The position numbers and the translations under genes were made by a program. From Ignavibacteriales bacterium (GTDB lineage: Bacteria; Bacteroidota; Ignavibacteria; Ignavibacteriales; Melioribacteraceae), in contig JACKAB010000044.1 of NCBI GenBank assembly GCA_020635285.1, forward strand, positions 496,001-560,000: 64,000 nt of DNA, written 5' to 3'. Shown here piece by piece: positions 40,026-47,883 of this stretch (position 1 is the first letter of the stretch; each line of letters opens with the position of its first letter). The notes under the pieces were generated by a model that was not told the origin of the DNA, searched no databases, and saw only the letters and a list, made by a program, of their open reading frames with translations.

Positions 40026-40085
40026 CATGCATTTGAAAAGATTAGAAATTAAGCTAAAAACGAAACAAAATGCAAGACAAATACG

Positions 40086-40109
40086 TTTGGTTGCGGATTT
40101 GGTTGCGGA
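40086..40109 (+). repeat. Tandem pair of TTTGGTTGCGGA
   Basis: Two perfect adjacent copies of the 12-mer TTTGGTTGCGGA lie 60 bp after the tRNA break. Their position just inside the presumed element end is where integrase arm-binding sites occur. Confidence 0.6.
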
Positions 40110-40423
40110 AAATTTTTTATTTTAACGATATTAGGCAAAATATTTGTAATATTGACAATATTACGTCCCTATCTAAGTCAACAAACAGACCGGACAATTA
40201 ACCACTTTATTTTGAAAATTTGAACTACTCGTTTCTCGAAAAAAAAGAAAATAGAAGTTACTAATTAGTTAAATATTACAGCTTTTCTATGCTAAGAAAA
40301 TGTTAGTCAATAAATTTGATTCTATTGTATTATTCTATTCTTTACCTTGCATTAAAATACAGTTTTAATTCAATGTCCGCTCTTTAAGTTTATTGAATAG
40401 TAATAAACTTATTCGAGGTTAAA

Positions 40424-40594
40424 ATGTATTTCGAAATCTTTAAAGATTCATCAAATTTATGGCGTTGGAGATTGAAAGCTGCTAATCATGAAATTATTGC
40501 TCAAGGTGAAAGTTATTATAATAAAACTGATTGCCTTAATGCAATCAGTTTGGTTAAATCCACAACTAATGTTTTTGTGAAAGAATTAAATTAA
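40424..40594 (+). CDS. DUF1508 (YegP-type) small protein
   Basis: This gene of 56 codons encodes MYFEIFKDSSNLWRWRLKAA, then NHEIIAQGESYYNKTDCLNA and ISLVKSTTN, the classic DUF1508/YegP unit (a small antiparallel sheet with a helix). Family members often have two units; this has one. The function is unknown. The ATG at 40424 is preceded by an AGGTT box (CGAGGTTAAA). It is convergent with the Sak4-like gene. Confidence 0.8.
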   Translation: MYFEIFKDSSNLWRWRLKAANHEIIAQGESYYNKTDCLNAISLVKSTTNVFVKELN

Positions 40595-40627
40595 AGGTGC
40601 TTTTTACAGCTCCCTTAATTTTATGAT

Positions 40628-41746
40628 TTATGATGCAAAACTAAAAACTTCATTATTGTAAGAACCAATAAACTCAATTGGATCTTCAATATTATTTGTT
40701 TCTAATTCCTTGAATAACTCATTTAATTCTTGTCTTCTAAAATTAAGTTCGTTACTATCCATTTTTTCTATTTCAGTTTTAGATGTTGTGTTAAATACCT
40801 TTTGAATGATTGCTGTTTTTACTTTCTTGTCTTGGGCTGATCTTGGAGAACCAAGATTATTTAAATCAAATATGGCTTCTATTTTTTCTACTTCTATTTT
40901 TCTTTGAAGCTGTTTTTCAAAATAATCTCTGTCATTTCCCGGAGTAAAATTCTGATCAAAAGATTCTTTTGCAATTTCACCGATTGGTAAACCTTGAATA
41001 AATCTTATAATTGGTTTGAAAGCATTATACTTTGGATTAACAAAAGATTTTCCATTTATTGTATCTGACCTATCCTTTAACACAAAAGCAACATTACTTT
41101 GTTTTGGCTTCCCATCGATTAATTCTTTCTCTAATTGCATCCAAACATTAAGATCGGTTTCATAAGGAGTTTCACCAGCTATTTTCATTTTTATTCCAGA
41201 TTTAACAAATTGACCTTTCTCGGTAATGTTTCCATTTTCATCAGTTTTATCTTCTTCTTTATCATACTCAAAACCGCCTCTGCCGGTAAAGATTATATTT
41301 CCTTCAGTGTTTACAAATCTGTCTGAAAATTCTTCTTGCCATGCCGGAAGTATCTTTCCCCAATCCATTAAACTCATAAATGATCTTCTGTTCTTAACCT
41401 TGTAATCTTTAATAAATTTGTAATAAATCTTAGTAAGTGAATCAATAAATAGAAAATCAATTTCTTTATTTTCTAAATATTGTAAAGCTTGAATAACATC
41501 AGCAAGATTAGTAGTATCTTTAACCATTACCGGAATTTTATTTTTCTTAAGTAAAGGAATTAAAAATCTACTTCCTTTTTCATTATCAAGAAATAAAACT
41601 GGTTTTGTGCATTTAAGTTCTTTATATGCTCCAATTAAAAATTCAGTTGCAGTTCTAGTTTTTCCGCTTCCTTGAAATCCACCGAAAGAAGCTTTGATAA
41701 AATGATTTTGAGATTTTAAGTCGCTTGCAAAATGTTGTAAGTTCAT
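40628..41746 (-). CDS. Sak4-like/RecA-fold phage ATPase
   Basis: The 372-residue protein starts MNLQHFASDLKSQNHFIKAS and has a Walker A motif GGFQGSGKTRTATE at residues 22-35 and a Walker B motif FLFIDSLT near residue 102. The strand KPVLFLDNEKGSRFL between them fits AAA_24/Sak4-type phage recombination ATPases, which assist single-strand annealing. The C-terminal third is helical and less conserved. It follows the ArdC-domain gene, with an intrinsic terminator between them, so expression of the two may be unequal. Confidence 0.75.
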   Translation of the reverse strand: MNLQHFASDLKSQNHFIKASFGGFQGSGKTRTATEFLIGAYKELKCTKPVLFLDNEKGSRFLIPLLKKNKIPVMVKDTTNLADVIQALQYLENKEIDFLFIDSLTKIYYKFIKDYKVKNRRSFMSLMDWGKILPAWQEEFSDRFVNTEGNIIFTGRGGFEYDKEEDKTDENGNITEKGQFVKSGIKMKIAGETPYETDLNVWMQLEKELIDGKPKQSNVAFVLKDRSDTINGKSFVNPKYNAFKPIIRFIQGLPIGEIAKESFDQNFTPGNDRDYFEKQLQRKIEVEKIEAIFDLNNLGSPRSAQDKKVKTAIIQKVFNTTSKTEIEKMDSNELNFRRQELNELFKELETNNIEDPIEFIGSYNNEVFSFAS

Positions 41747-41779
41747 TTGTTCACCTTTTATTTTGGTTATTAGTAAAAG

Positions 41780-41813
41780 AAAGAAGCCTCGAGCTATTCG
41801 AAGCTTCTTTTAT
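41780..41813 (-). terminator. Intrinsic terminator between the ArdC-domain and Sak4-like genes
   Basis: On the minus strand AAGAAGCTTCGA and TCGAGGCTTCTT form a 12-bp stem (one G-T pair) around ATAGC, followed by TCTTTT. It would end or reduce transcription past the ArdC-domain gene. Confidence 0.7.
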
Positions 41814-41825
41814 GTTTTGATTTAT

Positions 41826-42188
41826 TTATTCCATCTCCTCAGTTTGAGAGATATCAAAGACAACACCGGTTAGAAAGTTTTCTACTTCTTCAACCTTTCC
41901 GTTTTTATCTTTGCTTCCAACTGGAAAAAGAATAAGTGCGCCGTGTTCACCTTTTTTGATTTTGTGATTAGCCTCTTGCCATTGTTTAAACCCGGCAACA
42001 ACAGTTGGATTATCTAACTGCATTGCTAAAAGAAGCTGATTGTGTAAGCTGTAGTATTTGCCTTCAATGTTTACAACGCCAAACCTTGCAGCCATATTTC
42101 TTTTCTTCTCCTCTGAAAGAGAAGAGATTTGTTTGTTTAATAAAGCGATTCTTTCTTTACGAGTTAAAGTTGCTTGTTGATTGTTCAT
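41826..42188 (-). CDS. ArdC N-terminal-like ssDNA-binding domain protein
   Basis: The 120-residue protein has a helical N-terminus (RKERIALLNKQISSLSEEKK) and then the ArdC N-domain pattern GKYYSLHNQLLLAMQ, FKQWQEANHKIKKGEHGALI and LFPVGSKDKNGKVEE. ArdC proteins bind single-stranded DNA and can protect incoming DNA from restriction; here the metallopeptidase half is absent. Its ATG overlaps the stop of a 27-codon gene upstream (ATGA), which implies coupled translation. The context with a Sak4-like ATPase suggests DNA replication or recombination of the element. Confidence 0.7.
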   Translation of the reverse strand: MNNQQATLTRKERIALLNKQISSLSEEKKRNMAARFGVVNIEGKYYSLHNQLLLAMQLDNPTVVAGFKQWQEANHKIKKGEHGALILFPVGSKDKNGKVEEVENFLTGVVFDISQTEEME

Positions 42189-42268
42189 TTTTGAACCTCC
42201 TTTAATTGGTTATTGATTGTTTCGATTAGTTTTAAGATTTCATCGAGTTGTTGTAGTATGTTTTCCAT
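42185..42268 (-). CDS. 27-residue helical small protein, coupled to the ArdC-domain gene
   Basis: An ATG at 42268 with a strong site (AAGGAG, four bases upstream) opens MENILQQLDEILKLIETINN and ends QLKEVQK. The peptide has a heptad pattern of Leu and Ile that fits a coiled-coil helix. The stop TGA overlaps the next ATG, and an AGGAGG near its end serves the downstream gene. It may act as a true small protein or a leader for coupled translation. Confidence 0.55.
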   Translation of the reverse strand: MENILQQLDEILKLIETINNQLKEVQK

Positions 42269-42276
42269 TTTGCTCC

Positions 42277-42459
42277 TTAAAAAAGATTTAATTGATTGTT
42301 GAAAGAATGCCCAGTAAGCTTTGAGAATATGAAAGAAGCTTGAGCAAATGATTTATAACTAAAATGACTATGAGCACCAGAAGGAGCATAAATGCTTATA
42401 TGATAAGAGAACCTAAATTTAGTAAGCCTATAAAGAGTATTGTTTTTACGAACCATTGC
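42277..42459 (-). CDS. Possible small basic protein of the phage element
   Basis: A frame with start ATG near 42459 encodes MVRKNNTLYRLTKFRFSYHI, then SIYAPSGAHSHFSYKSFAQA and a Ser/Phe-rich tail, about 60 residues. It is basic and aromatic. No family is recognised, and the ribosome binding site is weak. It would be the first gene of the small operon that continues with the 27-codon gene. Confidence 0.3.
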   Translation of the reverse strand, partial: AMVRKNNTLYRLTKFRFSYHISIYAPSGAHSHFSYKSFAQASFIFSKLTGHSFNNQLNLF

Positions 42460-43223
42460 AAGAACCATAACCACCTACGTTTAAAAGAAAAAAACAAAAA
42501 CGAAAAAGAAAAAAACGATAAATAGGGTTTACGAAGAGAGCACAAAAAAGCAAATGCGCCAGTGACTTTATGGCGGTTTACCTTCATTTGCATTTTTAGC
42601 GCAACGAAGTATGTTATCAAGTTTTTTTCTTTCGTTTTTTGTTTTAGTAAACATCAATCGTTATGATAAAAGAAAAGTTACTTGCCGTGTCTTTACGGTA
42701 TGTAACTGATACTTAATTACAAAAGGTTTGTAATTGGAATCGTATTTATAAAAACTGAATGCTTATTGTGAGGCACAAGTTTTTTATTGAGCTGAATCAT
42801 TAAGCTAAATACTAAACTAAGGGTGGGAATGGAGTTGAAGTAAGCGGATAAGAGCAATAATTATGGGAATGAGTAAGATGTAAAAAGTTAATTTAACATA
42901 AAACTTTTTAGCAGATTACAAATGTAATAATTTTGGTTATACGTGAGCCAACGTAATGTGGGCGGGTTTAATAAGGGACACTATATTTTATTGTTGTAAA
43001 ATGTTTTTGATAAAAAACAATCACTTTGGTAATATATAGTTTGAGGAAGGAAGGATTGAAATGACAATAGACGAAAACTTTATATATCAGATAAAAAACA
43101 ACAGCTTATTGTGAGGCATTGACCTTTATGCTGAATCATTAAGCCAAAAACTAAATTAAAATTAACGAGCGCCGAAGGAGCAAGCGAAGGAGTGCAAAAG
43201 TCAAAAAGAAAAAATATTCTAAT
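42460..43223. other. Intergenic region with an imperfect duplicated segment
   Basis: I find no convincing gene in this 760-bp stretch. Two similar segments occur about 340 bp apart: GCTTATTGTGAGGCA, then GCTGAATCATTAAGC and AAACTAAA, at about 42760-42820 and 43097-43157. A further direct repeat CGAAGGAG lies at about 43173-43195. Confidence 0.6.
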
Positions 43224-43772
43224 TTATTCTGTTCCATAAAATTCTATTTCTCCAATGTCTGTCCAGTTATTAGTTTTCCCTTTAAGATTTATGGATGGTC
43301 CAGTGACTTCAAGAAATATTGATGAGCCATAAAATCTAATTGGAATTGTATTCCATAATGAATTACCAACATCACCTTCATAAATTAAATCTGAGAAGTT
43401 GTAAAGTTTTATATGATTTGTAAATCCTTCATCACCTTTGTAAAGGTTGAATCTTATTTTATTAACTGAAACTAATCCGTTAAAATAAAACATTGCATAA
43501 TGTGGATAACTCTTAACAGCCCATCTACTATTGGTTTGCTTGCCATTTACAAAAGCTGGAATGTCGTCAATCATTTTAGCTCCGGTTAATACACCATAAG
43601 CAGAATCTACTCTAACTGAATCAACTGTTAGCTTAATTAAGGGACTAGAATTATTTACATAAATTGTATCGTGAGTAATTGGAAGATTCGATTGTTGTGT
43701 ACAAGATAAGATTAATGTTATCAGAGAGAATGAAATAAAAATAAATGATTTATTTGAGGTCAGTGATTTCAT
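43224..43772 (-). CDS. Lipoprotein with discoidin-like beta-sandwich
   Basis: The 182-residue protein has a lipoprotein signal (FISFSLITLILSCTQQS). The mature part is beta-rich with the sequence YFNGLVSVNKIRFNLYKGDE, then SDLIYEGDVGN, FLEVTGPSINLKGKTNNW and a final IGEIEFYG. The order and the closing GEIEF fit F5/8-type (discoidin) carbohydrate-binding folds. It should be anchored in a membrane and bind a surface ligand. It is preceded by a strong terminator that separates it from the DUF6266 gene upstream. Confidence 0.6.
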   Translation of the reverse strand: MKSLTSNKSFIFISFSLITLILSCTQQSNLPITHDTIYVNNSSPLIKLTVDSVRVDSAYGVLTGAKMIDDIPAFVNGKQTNSRWAVKSYPHYAMFYFNGLVSVNKIRFNLYKGDEGFTNHIKLYNFSDLIYEGDVGNSLWNTIPIRFYGSSIFLEVTGPSINLKGKTNNWTDIGEIEFYGTE

Positions 43773-43790
43773 AAAATAAAGAGAGTTAAA

Positions 43791-43818
43791 AATAAGGGAA
43801 GCTTCAGCTTCCCTTATT
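43791..43818 (-). terminator. Perfect 12-bp hairpin terminator after the DUF6266 gene
   Basis: AATAAGGGAAGC and GCTTCCCTTATT form a perfect 12-bp stem around TTCA. A/T-rich sequence flanks both sides, so it can terminate in both directions. It lies between the DUF6266 stop and the lipoprotein start. Confidence 0.8.
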
Positions 43819-43831
43819 TATTGGGCTTAGG

Positions 43832-44509
43832 TTATTGTGCAAAAGTTTTAGAGTACTGAACAACTTTTGAGTAATCATCTTTTGTAGCCACAGCTAATAG
43901 CAAAATACTATCTTGGTATTTTGCAGCTTCAGCAGTTTCAGATGCATGCAATGCCATTGTTAATGTGTATGGATTACCAAAATCAAAAGTATCAACATCT
44001 TTGCTTAATGTAATAATGCTGAATGGAGCATCTTCTTCAGAAATTGGATTATGATTTATAATCATTGCCGCAAAAGATACATCTTCTTCAAATCCCTTAA
44101 TTACAGTAGCGTTATTTAATGCTGTTAATTCAACAGTCACATCATTTGCACCAACCACCGCAGAACTAACCGGTAATAGAAATCCACCAGGAGTAATTAT
44201 GTTCTGATCAGTTGGTCTGTCAACAGTTGAGAATTGAAAGTTGTTTTTAAATATTGCATTGAAAGCAGTAATCTTAGATGACTTTACTGAATTCCAAATA
44301 CTTTCCAGAATTGGAATAGAAAGAACATTTTTAGAAAAGTTTGCAGTCACTGCAAATTTTTGACGAACCGCAATTGAATCCGGGTCTTGACTAGCCGCAA
44401 AACTGGATGGTCTTGCAGCAAGTACTGTTCTTCCTTGAACAGTTCTTGCGGAAAGGTTTCCTAACTTTCCACTTAAGTTACCTAATACATTGCCTTTTAC
44501 AACAGCCAT
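43832..44509 (-). CDS. DUF6266-type protein
   Basis: I set the start at the ATG at 44509, which has a strong AGGAGG seven bases upstream; an earlier in-frame start is less likely. The 225-residue protein opens with MAVVKGNVLGNLSGKLGNLS and ARTVQGRTVLAARPS, the hallmark Gly-rich start of the DUF6266 family. The rest has DSIAVRQKFAVTANFSKNVL, a helix, and Ig-like beta segments (VTVELTALNNATVIKGF). The family is common in Bacteroidota, often near phage or polymorphic surface genes, and is uncharacterised. It is transcribed alone. Confidence 0.7.
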   Translation of the reverse strand: MAVVKGNVLGNLSGKLGNLSARTVQGRTVLAARPSSFAASQDPDSIAVRQKFAVTANFSKNVLSIPILESIWNSVKSSKITAFNAIFKNNFQFSTVDRPTDQNIITPGGFLLPVSSAVVGANDVTVELTALNNATVIKGFEEDVSFAAMIINHNPISEEDAPFSIITLSKDVDTFDFGNPYTLTMALHASETAEAAKYQDSILLLAVATKDDYSKVVQYSKTFAQ

Positions 44510-44829
44510 TTTGTGCCTCCTTTTTAATTGATAAAAGTTTAATGGCAATTATAATTTATGAGATCAGAATTGTCATTGTAGAATTGAGAAAGGAAAAGGC
44601 AGAAGTTTAGAATTCAGTAGCAAGTATTCAGAATGAAAAACGAAAGAAAAAAAGTAATTCTGTAGAAATTCTGTGGTTATAAATTGAAATATTTTGCGAA
44701 TTTGTTTAAGGCCAGGAACAGGCCAGTTATAGGCTGGTTACATACTGGTTAGAGACTGAATAAAAACTCCCTAATTTTTGGTTAGAAAAATAAGAGTTAG
44801 ATGGTACTTAAATGGTATTCAGATACTTG
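44510..44829. repeat. Intergenic region with a degenerate 11-bp tandem repeat
   Basis: From 44708 to 44762 the sequence reads as AGGCCAGGAAC, AGGCCAGTTAT, AGGCTGGTTAC, ATACTGGTTAG, AGACTGAATAA, five degenerate units with period 11. The rest is A-rich with short GAATTC-like words. No gene is supported. Confidence 0.5.
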
Positions 44830-45093
44830 TTAGATACCGGTAAAGACTTTCTTCTTTACTCGTTTCCGGAATAGGATTGTGTTGATAGCCGAATCGGATA
44901 AATTAAATTTTTCTGAGAGAATAAAAATTGCATCAAAGGTTGGATTATTTTTTCTGAGAGATTTGTACTCGCGCTTAATTATTTCATTTCTGAGAGCTAT
45001 TTCATCAATGAGTCCAATAGAATGGAATTTCTTAAATAAAGGATTTTCAATCACTTCATCAATATCAACGGTATGTTGAGTTTTTTCTACCAC
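44830..45093 (-). CDS. Hypothetical 87-residue protein with a predicted HTH-like end
   Basis: The protein has a helical first half (FKKFHSIGLIDEIALRNEII) and a C-terminal region ILSEKFNLSDSAINTILFRK with the spacing of a helix-turn-helix, ending in basic residues (KRVKKKVF). It may be a DNA-binding protein of the phage element, but no family is recognised. Confidence 0.5.
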   Translation of the reverse strand: MVEKTQHTVDIDEVIENPLFKKFHSIGLIDEIALRNEIIKREYKSLRKNNPTFDAIFILSEKFNLSDSAINTILFRKRVKKKVFTGI

Positions 45094-45284
45094 AATAAAT
45101 ATTAGTAACAGTAAATCTACATGAAAAAATCTACAGTGAAAAAGTATTGCTACTGGTTTTTATTTGCACTGTACTTTGGAATGCATAAAGATAAGGAAGC
45201 ATGAAATTACACAAAGGTGGAAATGTTGAAACGTTTAGATGTGGAGAAGTTAAAATGTAGAAACGCAAAATAAAAAAATGAATT

Positions 45285-45527
45285 ATGGAAAATGGAGAGT
45301 TATTAGAAAAATTATTCGCTGAGGTTATTCAGATTAAGGAGAAGCTGAATAATTTTATTGAGAATCATGATAAGAATGATTTAAGTAAACAGTTTATCTG
45401 CAGCGGAAACCTAAATAAACAAGATGAACGAAATAAAGATTTTGAAAAACGTTTAAGATTTATTGAGCGTGGGATTTGGATTTTCTTTGGTGGATTTATC
45501 ATCATTCAAATAATTATTGGTAAATAA
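45285..45527 (+). CDS. Small coiled-coil protein with a C-terminal membrane span
   Basis: The 80-residue protein has an acidic coiled-coil start (LLEKLFAEVIQIKEKLNNF), a charged middle and one membrane helix near the end (GIWIFFGGFIIIQIIIGK). This layout, with its place ahead of a second membrane peptide, the endolysin and the holin, suggests a lysis accessory. No family assignment is made. Confidence 0.6.
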   Translation: MENGELLEKLFAEVIQIKEKLNNFIENHDKNDLSKQFICSGNLNKQDERNKDFEKRLRFIERGIWIFFGGFIIIQIIIGK

Positions 45528-45544
45528 AAATATTCGGAGCAATT

Positions 45545-45712
45545 ATGAACCAATCAACAATAAACATAATTACTAACATAGTTGGTTTTTTACTTTTCAT
45601 TCTGGAACCGGTAAGAGCATATCTTGAACAGAATAGTTTTAATGTCTGGACGTTCATGCTGGCATTGGGTGCTGCGGTGGTGGCGTATTTTTCGAATAAG
45701 AATAATAGATAA
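45545..45712 (+). CDS. Small two-helix membrane protein, holin-like
   Basis: A 55-codon gene encodes MNQSTINIITNIVGFLLFIL and then a second span WTFMLALGAAVVAYFSNKNN. Two short membrane helices and a positive tail are usual for small phage holins. GGAG lies eight bases before the ATG. It starts 17 bases after the previous gene and precedes the endolysin, which supports a lysis role. Confidence 0.6.
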   Translation: MNQSTINIITNIVGFLLFILEPVRAYLEQNSFNVWTFMLALGAAVVAYFSNKNNR

Positions 45713-45903
45713 AAGTTCAAAGATAAAAGTGAAAATGTTGAGACGTAGAGATGTTGAGAAGAGAGAAATAAAAAGGCGAAGGTGAAAAATTTAGAATTAA
45801 GAATTCTGAATTTTGAATTTTGAATTAAAAAACGTTAAGAGATTTCTCACCAACAAAAAACGTTGGATTCGAAATGACATTTACAAAAATATAATATGAA
45901 AAA

Positions 45904-46353
45904 ATGAAGTTGAGTAAGAATTTTGAATTGGATGAATTTACTTTATCTCAAACTGCTGTTAGGAATGGGATTGAAAATACTCCAAATAGTGATGTGATAA
46001 AGAATATAATAATTCTTTGTGTCAATGTCTTACAACCTCTTAGAAATAAATTAGGCGAACCTATCGTTATTACTTCCGGATACAGAAGTGAAAAACTAAA
46101 TAGAATTATTGGAGGAGCAGATGATAGTCAGCATTGTAAGGGAGAAGCAGCTGATATAATTGTTCCCGGAATGCAAGCTTGTGAATTGTATGCTTTTATT
46201 CTAAAAAGTAGTATAAAATATGATCAAGTCATTTTAGAGTTTAATAGTTGGGTTCATATTTCTTTTAAGCAAAGGAGTAATAGGCATAGGGCTTTATTGA
46301 CTAAGAGAATCGTGGGAAAGATAGTTTATGAAGAAAATTTTGAAACAGTGTGA
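45904..46353 (+). CDS. Peptidase M15 family endolysin (D,D-carboxypeptidase type)
   Basis: The 149-residue protein has the M15A layout: LSKNFELDEFTLSQTAVRNG, then PIVITSGYRSEKLN with the conserved Ser/Gly-Tyr-Arg, the zinc ligands His and Asp in SQHCKGEAADI and the third ligand His in WVHISFK. There is no signal peptide, as usual for phage endolysins that rely on a holin. It would cut the peptide part of peptidoglycan. The holin gene follows about 370 bp later. Confidence 0.85.
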   Translation: MKLSKNFELDEFTLSQTAVRNGIENTPNSDVIKNIIILCVNVLQPLRNKLGEPIVITSGYRSEKLNRIIGGADDSQHCKGEAADIIVPGMQACELYAFILKSSIKYDQVILEFNSWVHISFKQRSNRHRALLTKRIVGKIVYEENFETV

Positions 46354-46723
46354 GAAAAGAATTCAGAAGTCAGATTTCGGAACTCGTTGATAAGAAAAAA
46401 AAGGTCATAAAAAGGAAAATGTCATTAAAGTGATTAAGAAAAATAAATTAGAAAGAGTAAAGCAAGTTCTCTTTTCTTTTCTCTTGAAAGAAAAGAAACA
46501 AAAGTTCAAGACTGAAAATAAATTGCTAAATTTATTTTTCATTACGTTACAGAAAAAAAACTCCACCGAACTTAATAATTAAAGTTGATTTCGGAGTCAA
46601 ACAGATTTTTCTTTAATCGCTTCGTTGCATAAAATTATTAACTCTGAATCTTTTGAGGTCATTAAAAAGTATTGCTACAAGCAATTTATTTTAGGTCGAA
46701 AAAAAAAGAAAGGGAACATAAAA
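46354..46723. other. Intergenic region between endolysin and holin
   Basis: The 370-bp stretch contains A-rich sequence, a mirror-like hairpin (TTCTTTTC, TCTT, GAAAGAAAAGAA near 46480) and AATAAATT paired with AAATTTATT near 46520. A frame reaching 46625 could extend the holin, but its codons are unlike the gene, and I prefer the start at 46724. Confidence 0.5.
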
Positions 46724-47116
46724 ATGGGGATATTTGAAATAATTGGTTCTGTGGTTAAGCCAATTGGTGACCTTATAGACTCTATAACAACAACTGATGA
46801 GGAAAGGAATGATGCTAAAATTAAATTGAGTGAGATTGAAAATAATTTGATTGTGCAATTAGTGAATTATGAGAAAGGTATTGTTGAAGCTAAGAGTAAG
46901 GTTATTGAAGCTGAAGCTAAAGGTGAGAGCTGGCTGCAGAGAAATTGGAGACCGATTGCAATGCTTACCTTCCTCGTTTTGGTAATATGTGATAGTTTTG
47001 GTTTGCTTGCTTTTAGATTGAGTGAAGAAGCGTGGACATTGCTTCAAATTGGTATTGGGGGTTATGTTGTTGGTAGAAGTGGGGAGAAGATTTTGAAGGA
47101 ATTTAAGGCGAATTAA
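46724..47116 (+). CDS. 3TM-type holin (GTA/phage holin family)
   Basis: I chose the ATG at 46724, after AAAGGGAAC, giving a 130-residue protein (MGIFEIIGSVVKPIGDLIDS). A central amphipathic coiled-coil (EIENNLIVQLVNYEKGIVEA) is followed by WLQRNWRPIAMLTFLVLVIC and a second span near QIGIGGYVVGRSGEKIL. This order, with the conserved W..R.WRP motif, matches the Holin_3TM family that releases gene-transfer agents and phages. It works with the M15 endolysin upstream. Confidence 0.85.
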   Translation: MGIFEIIGSVVKPIGDLIDSITTTDEERNDAKIKLSEIENNLIVQLVNYEKGIVEAKSKVIEAEAKGESWLQRNWRPIAMLTFLVLVICDSFGLLAFRLSEEAWTLLQIGIGGYVVGRSGEKILKEFKAN

Positions 47117-47235
47117 ATTATAAGCGCATATGTTGGTGCTTAATTCAATTCTAAATTTAGTTTCAGTTGGGCAAAGTTTTTTTGTAATTAATGTAAATTT
47201 CTTAGATGTTAACCAATTGAGAATAAATTAATTAA

Positions 47236-47466
47236 TCACACTCCATATTTATTATAAATTTCTTTTCTTACCGGGCAAGTGCATACTGGATGACAACCAA
47301 AGTCCATATTGTATGGACAATCTCGTTCGAGTTTTTTAAGAAAATGGACACTTTCACTAACACAATAGCTAATTTTACAACTGGGTTGATTTTTTTCTGT
47401 TAGACATTCAAAATTTCTATCACATTTACTTGCCTGTTCAATGATTTCGCTATTGATTTGATACAT
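47236..47466 (-). CDS. Cys-rich 76-residue protein of unknown function
   Basis: The protein carries eight Cys residues in the order KCDRNFECL, SCKISYC, DCPYNMDFGCHPVCTCPVR. The last cluster (CPYx5CxxxCxCP) looks like a metal or iron-sulphur site. I have seen similar short proteins in anaerobes, but there is no function to assign. It stands alone with an AT-rich upstream region. Confidence 0.6.
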   Translation of the reverse strand: MYQINSEIIEQASKCDRNFECLTEKNQPSCKISYCVSESVHFLKKLERDCPYNMDFGCHPVCTCPVRKEIYNKYGV

Positions 47467-47607
47467 ACGGAACCACCTAATTTAATTTGCCCCCCGACAA
47501 AAATATTAGCCATCAATCAATTAATATATTGACATAAAAGGAATATTTAGAAGATACAAATTTTAATGACAATTAGGAAAAATAAATTTTAGTGAGGAAG
47601 AAAAACT

Positions 47608-47883
47608 TTATAGACTTGTATCTACTTTAAATTTACTTATCATTTGGTCTGCTTTATCAACGCTAATTTCTAAATATTGGATGGAATTAAAAATTTCATT
47701 TATATTTTTGTTGTTTGATTCAGTTACATAATCTAAAGCAACAATATTGTTTTTAATAGTTTTACTTATTTCAAATTGTTGTTGATTAGCTTTGGCTAAT
47801 TCTTCTTTAATATTAACTATTGTTAGAACTTTATTACTTAAAAGTTCTAGTTCAGTTTTAACGCTGCTTATTAGCAAAGCCAC
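47608..47883 (-). pseudogene. Fragment of a methyl-accepting chemotaxis protein signalling domain
   Basis: The 91-residue frame (start GTG) is almost all coiled coil and reads VLTIVNIKEELAKANQQQFE, then VALDYVTESNNKNINEIFNS and IQYLEISVDKADQMISKF. This matches the C-terminal end of chemoreceptors (IxxIxxxSxQQs, VTxxNAxNxxEI, Lxxxvx.F), although the hairpin tip is missing. It looks like a 5'-truncated remnant. It could be a short coiled-coil protein of its own; the receptor reading is based on spacing of the motifs. Confidence 0.45.

Larger units (their letters stand above)
39915..40423. other. Intergenic region with truncated tRNA and tandem 12-mers
   Basis: Besides the tRNA-Ala fragment this 500-bp stretch holds a tandem pair of TTTGGTTGCGGA at 40086-40109 and otherwise AT-rich sequence. 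I see no gene before the small DUF1508 gene. Confidence 0.6.
40026..47116. mobile_element. Phage-derived element or remnant beginning at the cut tRNA-Ala; right end not located
   Basis: Gene content right of the tRNA break is phage-like: a Sak4-type ATPase, an ArdC-type ssDNA-binding domain, a DUF6266 protein, small membrane proteins, an M15 endolysin and a 3TM holin. No integrase, terminase, capsid or tail genes are visible. The 3' half of the tRNA is not in the window, so the right border is not known; the end coordinate marks the last phage-type gene. Confidence 0.5.

Noticed and set aside
42396..42620. Minus-strand 74-codon frame rich in Phe and Ser
   Set aside because: It arises from an A-rich purine run on the plus strand (AAAAACGAAAAAG) and has no start signal.
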